Shown here: positions 24,001-36,000 of the stretch, in pieces
Numbering within the stretch: the first letter of the stretch is position 1
Layout: every line of letters starts with the position of its first letter
DNA from: Alitta virens
Lineage: Eukaryota > Annelida > Polychaeta > Phyllodocida > Nereididae
Direction: 5' to 3'
Length of the DNA stretch: 64,000 nt
Assembly: GCA_932294295.1 (NCBI GenBank)
Contig: OW028585.1
Span: forward strand, 1,584,001 to 1,648,000
Position numbers and translations under genes: made by a program
The notes under the pieces: model-generated
What the model saw: only the letters and a program-made list of their open reading frames with translations
What the model was told of the DNA's origin: nothing
The model's database searches: none

Positions 24001-27000
24001 TATAATTGCGAATCACATGTCATGTAGAGTATAGGCGTAAACAGTGACTTTTTACGTCAGATATTTCGCTCAGTATATTTATCGTGCATGAGGAACTATA
24101 TTTCCTGCTTCTGTAGTAAGCGTATAACAGTACATAGTACCCGCAATGAGTGGTCGATAAATGTTTAGAATACACACTACAACATTTAAATTTTGACATA
24201 AAAGCATTCATTTCTGTATTGTAGGTCCGCTCTCCCAGTGAATCGAAAACTTCAACAAGACTCGGCTCTTCATTCTTCTTCTTCTTCTTCAACTTCACGT
24301 CCTCATCTCTGTCACCATGAATGGTCAGGACCATCCAGTGGCCGATGTCTCCGCGTAAGTACGAGTTTTCATTGCAATTCACTATGTAGCAGCGTTCACA
24401 CCTGTCCGCTCGTACATACCTCAGAGCATTTGATGGTATAATTGCCATAACGTATGAAGATGCAGTAGAGTCATTCCAGAGTAGTTGATACAGTTGATTA
24501 GTGTTCATGTCAAATAGAGATTGCGTGCGTAATCAATAGTGAATAGTCCGGGATATGTCACTTTAGTCAGCATAACAACTGATTCTTCCAGTGGTGATTT
24601 GAAGCGTAATTCTATTCTAACACAGCCCTCCCTCGTCACGGGGTAGAATTCGGTGTAATTTTGAGGTGCCAGGTCAATGACAAATAAGGTGTATCCGTCT
24701 TTGTATTCCTCACGGGTTATTCTGGCTTTGTTGGTGCAATTCTACTTCCCCCTGTAGAGTTCAGAGTAGCAATGGATGTACTTGTCAGATGTGAAGTCGA
24801 CACTCAGAGGCCCCGCAGGTGTAGGCGTGCCCGATAGACTCACATTAATAGAGGTTATGTCGTAGTGTTGAAAATTGTAGGGGTTCTTTTTTAAGCTACC
24901 GCTCATGGATTCACCAGATACGAAGCCTATGACAATTTTACTCGGTACTCTACCGTTGTAGGCATCCTCAATGTAATATGATGATGTGTCTCTTGCCAAG
25001 TTGAATTTTCTTAGCTCTTCTTTGGTGTAGAAATATTTTGCATGCGAAATCTCCTTCAGCATGACATCCTGGTGTCCCAGTAGAATCAGTGGCGTGGGGG
25101 TCACGTGTTTGAGAATTAATGTAATATCGACAATCTCAACCTTGTAATCGGTGGTTAATTGATTTGCGCTCTTTAATCTGAATCTGTTCGAAGTGGGTGT
25201 GAGGGTGAGGTCAATGGTGACACCGTTTAAGAGGTATTTGTTCACTTTGAAGACATCAACATCAACTTTGCATAGTAATTCAACAGCTTGACTTCCGCTA
25301 GTCGCTAGTGCTCTCTTTTTGAATCCTTCATTGCTGCCAGTCAGAAGACTGAAATCATCCATGAACGTTGTAGAGTCCTTGTGGAACATTGAACATTCCA
25401 GTTCTGCATCATTCATCTCAGTCTCGCCCAAGAGAGTATTCATTAACGCTTTGTAGCTGTAGCCTGTCTGGCCACCTGTCACCACACGATCATTAAGTCT
25501 CACTTCCACTTGATCCCATAAGGCCTGAGCTAAGTTGTTGACAGGGCCAACACTCCATGCCCCCTCATCCACGGGTGATGTATCTGCAGGCGAGGTCGCC
25601 TCATCTAGTGAGGGCACGAGTGAACCATCGCTTCGCACTATTCTCACTCTGGTTGAGAGATACACATTAGAAAGGTCAACATACGAAGTACCAACACCTG
25701 GTACATGGAATTTTGCATCACCCTCAGTTGAAAACTGATTTACAGGCTTATGCGACAGGTATTTCACATCGGTGACACCCAAGTTACTAGCTGGTACGCT
25801 GAACAAATTAAGCGTATCCTCGTAGGCGAGGTCTGTTGATTCTAGTACTTTTTCACCGCTTGACATGTTGAGTGAATATGTCTTTGATCCTAGCAATTTT
25901 CTTGTTAGGCGCACTCTTCGGTCCGGTCTTCTTGCGTTTAACACGTTGCGTCGTCGACTTGCGCTGAGAGTTGACTGAGTTCGAGTGCTCACTGAATGAG
26001 CTTTTATCATTTTTCCCTGCTAGCTCTGCCTGTGCCATTTCGTTTGACTGCTCAATAGGTGACACTACTGTTAGAGGTAAATTTTCTTGATTTTTTTTAT
26101 CATCACCGCTGGCGGCACTCGTGTTCTTGTTCTTGCCCTGTTTGATGACAATTGGTTGCGGTTTTTTTGACCATAAACTAGTGTGTCCTGCAGTTTTCTG
26201 GAAATGATCTATCCACGGTTCAGCCTTCATAGCTACTAGCGATTTGTATCTTTCCTCCATATCAGCTCCAGAGTACGCTTGGTGTGGCGTATAGTCTCTC
26301 CTGCTAGTTCACGTAATAAGTCTCCTCTCGAGTCCCTAAGTTCAATAGTCAGGTGTCTCACGTCCGTCACTCTCACTGGTACATAAAGTACTGGATGGAG
26401 GCATACAAAGTTGTGTCTTTTTATTTCACTCAGCGGTATGGATCGTAACACAGGGCTGTAAGCATCACCCACTACTGAGCCCTCCAATTGGGTGAAAGTC
26501 ACGTACATGACATCCCATTTAGCCCACTTGTTGGGGACAGCAGGTATGACAATATCGATAAGTCCCAGGTACCACTGCCCCTTCAGGATTGAATTTTTCG
26601 GTGCCGTGAATGCCTCAGGCATCTGAATAGTGAAACTCCCTGCACTATTGTTAGGGTTTATTCCAAGAGTCTGATCGCTGGCGCCGTAAATGAACATTGT
26701 AACTCACTCCTTCTTTTCCTTCTTCTTTTTCTTCTCCAGAGTCTTGAGACTATCGCTAGGCAGCCACTGGTTATATTTACTCGGCCATGATTGATATTTG
26801 ACGAGGCTCTCTCTCTTTCCGTCTGGGGCAACCCTAGTCCTGATAACCTTTTCTATCTTGAAGAAAGCATCTGGGTCGAATCGGACCGACGTCAGTTCAT
26901 TGGAATAGAAAGGGCCATCAACAGTCTCACCGCCGTAATCCTTGAGGTAGTAAACGGCTACACTGTCAGAATATTTTCGTGCTCTCACAGTGTACACTTC

Positions 27001-30000
27001 ACCGGTAAACTGCTCGTCATAGGAGCGTGAAAAATTCTTTCGTCTGTGATATGAGACTCTGACTCTGTCGCCAATGGCGAATTTGTAAACGCCTTGTTTC
27101 TTGTTCCTAGCGGAGGAAATTGCCCTCTTGAATGATGTAGCTAGGCTAGAGGTATTTTGAGTGACGTACTGGTAGTCCCAAATGTCCTGCTCATTACCCT
27201 TATTGACGTGTGATGGGCTGACTCCTATGCTCGAATGAACAGTGCGATTATATGACGATATTATATTCTGAAACTCGTCGATGTACCTGTACGCATTACT
27301 GTATTGGAAAAATTGGAATAGTCTTTTTTTTAGCCCCTTGATCATGGCCTCAGCGTAGTTTGCTTTGGTTTCGGTGTTGGTGTAAACGAGTTTCACATTC
27401 CTCTCAAGCATTAACGATGTGACAGTTACATTAGTGAATTCTGTTCCTCTGTCACTCCTGATGAATCGAGGTAGATGATCCGACTCTTCATTACCAGAAC
27501 TCTCGTCTGTGCGCGAGACTGAGTCGAATATTTTCTTGAATCCTTCACACACGTGTTTCCCGCCTTTACTAGTGATCGGCTCAGCACGACAGTATCTCGA
27601 AAAGACATCAATTGTAACCAAAATGTATGCAATGCCCTCATTCGCTCTCGTGAATCTATCTCCATTCAGCACGAGTAGATCGCTGTCCCAGAGGTGATTT
27701 ATACCCGGTGCAATGACAAGTCTATATCGGGTAGGTTTTAGTCTTGCCTGTTTATGTAGTGTGATGATGTCCTGCGATTTGGCCCAATCGTCAATCCGAC
27801 TGAAACTTATATCATAGCGTCCTTCCCTCTTAATGACTGAGTGTAACTTAGCTGTGCTCGTAAAACTGCCAGGAGATCTCGGATTGTAAAAGCGTCTCGA
27901 TAAATATGCATCTATATCTTTAGGGAGTACCATTACGCCGTTTTGATACGTATCCAGCTAATTTTATTCTTCCTTTTCTTCTTTCTACCTTCAGTCTTCT
28001 CCTCCTCCTCCTCCTCCTCTTTTTTCCTTTTATTCAGTCCAGACATAGTACCGCCTCTAACGACGCTCCTTTTAATTATTTTCAGAGCACCTGTATCTCC
28101 CTCTCCTTCCTCTCCCTCTCCCTCCTCTCCTTCCTCTCCCTCTCCCTCCTCTCCTTCCTCTTCTTCTTCCTCTTCTTCCTCTTCTCCCACCTCTTCTCCC
28201 TCCTCTTCTACTTCTACTTCTACTTCAACTTCTTCTTCCTCTTCTTCTTCCTCTTCTTCCCCTCCTGAGTACTCTGAGCTGTGAGTGTACTTGTTCTTCA
28301 TGTAGTGTAATATCCGTCTCAATTTGACATTCGAAATCAGGTTAAGAGGTACATCTCGTTCCAGTAGGAGGCAGTAAAACTTGTGATGGCCCACTGGTAC
28401 AGGGAACTTGCTCGCCTGAGTGTGAAGTAGTGACCCTGCGTAATTGGCCACATCTACTCGTCCATTCCCACCTGCACTAGCGAGAGTGATCAATCTCGAT
28501 ATAGCATGAGCTTTATCCCTGTGAGCTTTAGAGTTCAGCTGGACATTGAGCTTTCTTACTATCTCATCGTCACTGTCTCTGACGCGATCAGCACGACGTG
28601 CTCTGTCGATGTGCGACTGCGACTGCGGCTGGGTGCTGACGAGTGGTGAGCCTCGAGTCAATTTGTTCAAACCTTCGTCTTGACGACTCTGAGATGCAAT
28701 CGACTGCACCCCATTCGAAGTCATATTTCCATTGCTAGCGGGCACCCCACCGTTTTCAATAAGCCTTCCCTCCGAAGTCTGTGGCCCCCTAAAAGTCGGC
28801 TCACCGTTCAATTCCCGCAGGGAGGACGACTGGCCCGCTCCGCTGCCTATGAAGTCTTCTTTCTATTGGCCTCCACAATACTTTCGTATTTTTCGCAAGG
28901 TATTACGTAGACCTTCCTGTTAAATTTCATCGTCGGAGTCATTTCTATCGGATAATAATTTCTTTAGGTGAGGGACGCAGCGCTCTATGAACTCCACGAG
29001 TGTCTTGCAGTGCGTCACGTATATCTGCTTCAACTGACGTCTGGTGTCGGCGCTGATCCTAATGGTTGAGCGAAAGCTGGTAGCGTTCCCCGTGACTACT
29101 CTAGACACTTTCCTGAGCACTCTCTTGCCCCTGCTTAACTCGTGTAACACACTGTCAGGTAGCTCAACATTACCTTCTAGAGTGTTCAAAACCACTTCGG
29201 CTATGCAGAGTACCTGCTCTCGAGTGGCGTCAGTCAGTAGTGTTCGACTCAGACGAGGCGTCATTCTATATGTCCCTATTAAAAGCTCCAAAAAGCTCAT
29301 ACAGGTGACAGCTCTAGCTCTCTCAGTCATTATTTACGCGTGTATAGTACGAGAGTGTCCCCGGGAAGAATAGAAGTACTCAGTCGCACGTCCTCGTCAC
29401 CCGAACTCGTCAAGTTGTTCACTACGAGGTATCCTCTCGGTTGATACGTTGCATCCTCGTACGCCTCGACTAGTCTCTTCGGAGTGCCGGGGAACATCTG
29501 ACGCGAGAGGAAGTGTATCTGCTGTAAGTCTCTACACGTCTTTAACAATATCAGGTAGCTAGTGTTGAGACTGATGGTACGCGAATATCTAGACTGATGA
29601 TAGATATTTTGGGAGAGCATAATGACAGAGATGCGGCTGTGGTGTACGTCTCGAGTGAAGAGGGAACACATTTCACTAGATTTGCATATTTCATCCATGA
29701 GATCATCCAACACTAGCAGACTGTGACCGCTGTCGTCTGCGCTCTTTAATTCGTCTATCAGTTCACGAGTGGGCAGGCCATGGTGAGTGGTCATGTTGGC
29801 TACTTCTGCTTCCAGTTCATCAAATTTTTTCTGATGAACACCGTACGCGTAAAGTATTCTTTCGGGTGGTATTGTGTACATGGACTCTGCTCGTCTCAGT
29901 ATGGCTAGAGTCAGAACCGTTTTACCTGACATCGATGGCCCCGCAATAACCGTTGAGGAAGGCGACTCGAACTTGAATAGTGACTCGTACTCCTGGTTTT

Positions 30001-33000
30001 CCATGATTTTTTTAAAATTTTATTCTTTTTTTCCTTTTCAGTCTAGCTTCGCAAGTGATGAAGGATCTGAGAGATTTGACGAGAAGAGCCAATACGCACC
30101 AGACGACTGACGAGGAGGAAATGGAGACTGAGGAAGTAGCGGATACTCAAGCAACTGCGTTAAGCTTTCAGGGAAGGCGAACGCGTGCTCAGGCCCATGC
30201 ATACGCGAGGACACAGGCACTGCGTCAGACTGAGGCTAAGACGGGGGAGCTGAGTGTAGTGAAGTCGACTGAGCACACGCAGACTCCGGCGTCTACTCGG
30301 CTTTCTCCTCAACCTCAGCCATCACCTTCACCTTCGTCTTCGACTTTGCCTTCGCCTCAACCTCAGTCCTCAACACCTCAGTCAGCAACAGCCACGCTGA
30401 GTAGCACGGGTGTCAATGCGTGTGACGCAGTGGATACAGCTCAGGCTATACCCACGAGGGAGGGGGTGAGTGCGGGTACGAGTGCAACTTCGACTGCCTC
30501 ACGAGTTGCATCAAATGCTGTGTCCAACAACGCTGCAGGTCATCACAGTGATTACAGTTCATGTGACGAAACTGACACAGACAGTTGTACTGATACTTGT
30601 ACTGACACTGACACTGACGGCTCAGTCAATTCGGAAGAAGAGGAAGAAGAAGAGAAGGATGCTAGCATTACGTCTTACAGACGCTCACTCGTCCCTCCTA
30701 AACGACGCCAGGTCAATGGTACACCGTCTGTGTCACCCGGAGTACCAGTCGCTTCCACCTCGACTGACACTTCATCTATACGTACTGCACACGCAGTACT
30801 TGACGTTTCAAGCGCTCCAAAACACGTGGCGAGTGGAGAAGTCACGATGAGCAAGAGTGCTGGTAAGAAGGGTGGCAAGAGCACCCTCAAGAATACCATC
30901 AAGAGTATAGGCTCCAAGAGTGGAGGTACGAGTGGAGGTACGAGTACGAGTGGAGGTACGAGTACGAGTGGAGGTACGAGTACGAGTGGAAGTACGAGCG
31001 GAAGTACGAGTACGAGTACGAGTACGAGTACGAGTACGAGTAAAGGTACGAGTACGAGTGAGAATGGAGGTACGAGTCCGCTGAAGAGAAGAGGAGGAGG
31101 GAAGGCAGTGACTGGAACTGATGAAGAGATGGAAGTTGATGATGTAACTCATGAAGTTAAATGCGGAGAAATGGAAGAGGCAATGGAGGGAGTCGATGAG
31201 GGGTGGTCCATCACCGATGACGATCAGTCACTGCGTTTAACAGAGAAGCTTATGCTCGAGGTACGGTCTCAAAAAAATTTATGAGTATTAACCAAAATAA
31301 AATAACGTTGCATGCTGACCAAAATGCTGTATATTTGGACTTGATTTTTTTTTTCAGCATTTTGGGAAACAACTAGAATTCCACCGGAAAAGATCCAGGG
31401 AGCTGGAAGAATTTCTAGGCTGTTTCACCTCCGCAAAGACAGGTGCCCCTTCGCCTAAAAAAAGAAAAGTCACCAAGGAGTGAGTTTTTTTGTTTTTTTA
31501 AAAAAATAAAATAAAATTGCGTAAAAATGTTTAATTAATAACTGAATCTCAACACACTCTCAACTTATCTCACTCAACACTGACTAAATAACTCTATTGC
31601 TTCTTTCTTTTTAACAGCTCAAATTCGCCGCAGTCAAATGCGTCTTACGACCCGTGTGAAGGAACGTCTACCTCAAGCCCGTCTATTCCGAGGTGAGTGT
31701 CAGTTCATTTAGCATATGTTAAATTGTTTGACATTAGTGGATCAGTAAAAATATGTAATTTCATGACGTTTGGTTTCATTTCACAATAGACAGCATAGGG
31801 GTCCGCAGCAGAGTGAAAGAGAGACCTCCTCTGTGACAGAGAAGAAGAAGAAGGGGAAGAATGACAATGGAGAGAAAGAGGCCGAGAAAGAAGACACCGA
31901 GGAGGCCTCTGCTCCAAGACGTCGCTCGCTTAGTGCGTTAGTAGTTACATGTTTATTTCTATTTCGGAGCAACAGCTTCATGCAGTGAAAAGATAAATGA
32001 AACCTTTTTTTCAATTCATTTCCTTACAGGCTGAAAGAACTGCTAAGGACTGACTGCGGAGTTGACGTCGATGGTGCTGAGTTTGAGGAGTTGGGGGATG
32101 GAAATGAAATGAAGCTGCTGCTGGACATTTTATACGAGAACAACATCATGGGTGGTGGAGAGGTTGATGAAAATGTGCCAATTGCGAATGATGATAACTT
32201 TGATGATAATAATGATGGTGCTGGCGATGATTTTGAAAATAACATGATTTTCGAGGGCCCCGACTACTCGGTGAATTTCCACCGTCACATTGATGTCAAA
32301 AACATCAGACACCTCGAGTTCGATAGGGGAGCAGTCAGGGAGACTGTATACAGGGTACACCTTAATGCCAGCTGGGGTGGTGTCAATCTGAGTGATATTA
32401 TGGGAGGGCTGGAAGGTGTGCTTGAAGACATCATTGGTAGACTCAATGAGAGTTACAATCCTCATGACCTTGTGCGATTTTTTATTCAAAACGAGGCTTT
32501 TTATAGCCCCCACAGTCTTGGCCTTATGCCTTTACATCAACTCAGTATTTTTAAAATTTTTGAACTGCTTGAAACACTGCTGCAGTCAGATGATGAACTT
32601 TATTTAGACGAACCCCTTGAAATACATGTAGGCGTTATACGCAATCCCTTAGGTGCTGGCAGGAGTCTAGGTCTCAATTACATCGATGACTTGCACAGAC
32701 TGAGATGTATATGTAAAATAAACAATGATGATAATTTGTGTCTGGCACGTGCCATTACTGTAGGTGTTGCCAGAGCAGACATGGAGGCAGCCCCCCTATC
32801 GAACATGTCACTACGTAGGCAGACTAAATCAGCATACTATCATGTGATCAACCCCAAACGAAAGCTACAAAAGGTGAGGGCCGTGCAGCTGCATACGCGT
32901 GCTGGGTTTGATGTCAATCACGTGCCAGCCTTCACCGACATTCCAGCTTTTGAGAGGCAGGCCAACACTCGTATTGTCGTTTTTGGGAGGGGGTCAGGTG

Positions 33001-36000
33001 TTAAGCCACTGTACGCTGGAGCCATGACGAGACAGCGCACTGTTTATTTACTCTATGTTGATCATCCACTGAGGCAGGGGGCTGTAGGCCACTTTCACAC
33101 TATAACAAGAGTAAGGTGTATCTTCGGAAAGAGTGCTTTTTGTGACAAGTGTCTACAGCCCTACGACAAACGCTATGGCCATAGAGGCTGCGAGCAGTGT
33201 GTGTCATGCCGTGGTAACCAGTGTACAGTTGTGTTTGATGAAAAGCACGACTGTCCATCGTGCAATCGCTTCATGCGTTCAGCCGAATGCGCTCGCAGAC
33301 ACAATGAAAACGGTGTATGTTCCAGTGTACATAGGTGTAAAGATTGTGGTTCATACTACACCCCCTCGAAGGAACACCGTTGTACTGAGAGGGAGTGTAA
33401 AATTTGCAAAAGGTGGGTGTCTGGGGTTCATTTCTGCTATATCAGACAGCAGGCTCCGAAGGGAGTGAGCTGCAAATATATGTTTGCTGATTTCGAAACA
33501 GACCCCACGACCGAGTATCATACACCCAATCTCCTCGTAGCTCATTGGCAGTGTGAACACTGTATTGACAACTCCTGCCGCGAAAATCAACGCTGCAGCC
33601 ACTGCGGTACAGCATGCAGGGAATGTTCACAACATGTCTCTCGCGATACGCCCAGGGGTCACGCCGAGAGAGACCTCTGCATGACAGGTGAAACATGTGG
33701 AATGAGGTCTGCACGCTTTTTCGGTGATGACACCGCCACTGAGTTTTGTGAATTCCTTTTCACCAAAGAATTTGAGGGTTACACCCTCATCTTTCATAAT
33801 GGACAGGCGTATGATGCATATTTCATTGCAAAGTACATCTTCTGCACAATGCGTAAGATGCCCAAGGTTATCTACAGAGGGAGCAAGATCGTTGCAATTG
33901 ACACTGGCAAGTTTAGAGTGATTGACTCTCTGAATTTTCTAACGTTCCCTCTGAGCCAGATGCCTAAAGTTTTCGGGCTGAAGGGTGTGAAGAAGGGTAC
34001 GTTCCCTGTCTTTTTTAATCAGAAAGAGAACTGGGACTACATAGGCCCTATGCCTCACCCCTACTGTTACAGGGTGAACAGCATGAAGTCACAAGCCCGT
34101 GAAGATTTCATGAAGTGGTATGTGCAGCAGAGGGGGAAGGTGTTTGACTTTAAGAAGGAATTACTGGCGTATTGCGAGGACGATGTCAACATTCTGCAGG
34201 AAAGTTGTAACGCTTTCAGGAGTTGGCTGTTGGGTATCACATCGAGGGATGAGGTGGTGGATGTTGCTGAGAGTGGAGAGAGACTGACCAAGACAATCGG
34301 TGTTGACCCCCTACAGTACAATACACTAGCTAGTGTCTGTATGGCTACATACAGACACTTATTTTTAACGGAGAAGTATTCAGTGACTCTTGACGACAGT
34401 AGAGTTGTTTCGGGCTTTTTACAGAACGATAACCTGAAACTAGTAGATGAAAGGGGGGAAATTATTGATAGTAGTGGAGTACAGGTGCGTGCGATGAAGT
34501 TCGAGTCAACACCATTTGTGCGGATGCCCTCATGTGGCTTCGCTGGTATCGATGCACACAGTCGCTCGTCCATCGTGTGGCTTGAATACGAGTCACACCG
34601 ACTGGGAGTACCCATTCAGCATGCGCGTAATGAGGGGGAACACCGAGTGAGAAACAAACGTGGTGATGGCTATTTGAAGCTTGATGGCTACCATCTTGAC
34701 CCCATCACGGCTAAACAGACTGCCTGGGAATTCTATGGCTGTGTTTTCCACGGCTGTACATGGTGTTTCGGTGGAGAGAATGCTCCGCCCAATATCAGAC
34801 ACCCCCATACAGGAGAAAGCCTCAGAACACTGTACATTCGCACTATGGATAGGTTGACTTATCTGAGACAGGATCTAGGCATTGAAGTTCACACTGTATG
34901 GGAGTGTGAGTATCACATGATGCTGAAAACCAATCAATTACTGCGTGACATCGAAAGCGTCTGTGCTATACTGCCCCGCCTTGACCCTCGTGCTGCTTTC
35001 TATGGGGGGAGAGTGAATGCTGTGAAATTGTACCACGAGGCTCGTGATGGCAAGAAAATAGGATACGTGGACATCTGCTCTCTGTATCCTATGGTTCTGA
35101 AAAATGATGTCTACCCTGTTAGTATCCCTGAAGTCATAGTGGAGCCGTCAGGTACAGACATCAGTGGGTACTTTGGCATCATCCAGGCACGAGTTCGACC
35201 ACCTAGAGGGCTGTATCACCCCTGTCTCCCTATGCGTCTCAACGGCAAGTTATATTTTCCACTCTGCGTCACATGTGCCCGTAACATGTCGAGAGAGCCA
35301 TGTAATTGTTCTGATGACCAGCGTGACCTCACTGGCACCTGGACAACAGTGGATTTGAATGATGCCGTGAGTGTAGGGTACAGTATAGTGAAGGTGTATG
35401 AAGTATACCACTTTAAAGAAAGTGCAAAGTTCGACAAGTCACAGGCCACTCCTGGTCTGTTTTCGGACTATGTGAACCTGTTTTTGAAAGGGAAGCAGGA
35501 GGCTTCAGGGTGGCCTTCCCCCGACATGAATGATACCGAAAAGAGTGAATACCTTGATCAATACCACCATGTAGAAGGTATTCACTTGGACCCCTCCAAC
35601 ATTTCGTTCAATCCAGGCAAAAGGGCAACCAACAAGTTACTCCTGAATAGCTTCTGGGGGAAGTTTGGTGAAAATAACAACCATCGTACGCACCAGCTAG
35701 TAGGACAGGGTCTAGATATTTTTAAGTTGATAGCGAATCCATCCATTTCTCTCAAAGGCATGCACATCCTCGATGAGAAGCATTGCATGCTCGAGTACAG
35801 TTACACCGAGGGCTTTCTCCCTGAAATGACACACGTGAATGTGTTTGTTGCAGCTTTCACTACAGCAAATGCACGTAGTCGTCTGTTTAATGTACTTCAT
35901 AACCTGGGGCGTCGAGTGTTATATTTTGACACGGACTCTGTTATTTATGAGTATGATGAAAGTAAATTAGAAGAGTACACCCCTGACATGGGTGACCATT

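Noticed and set aside
25867..26010. Upstream start for the MCP at 26010
   Set aside because: The region is already covered by the basic 135-aa gene in another frame, and the extension is Arg/Ser-rich and unlike a capsid N-terminus. The 25866 start gives the tight overlap seen at the other junctions.
27943..28284. Plus-strand Ser/Pro-rich ORF
   Set aside because: It is the antisense shadow of the poly-Glu tract in the minus-strand gene.
30808..31152. Minus-strand Arg/Thr-repeat ORF
   Set aside because: It is the antisense of the GGTACGAGT minisatellite in the plus-strand coding unit.
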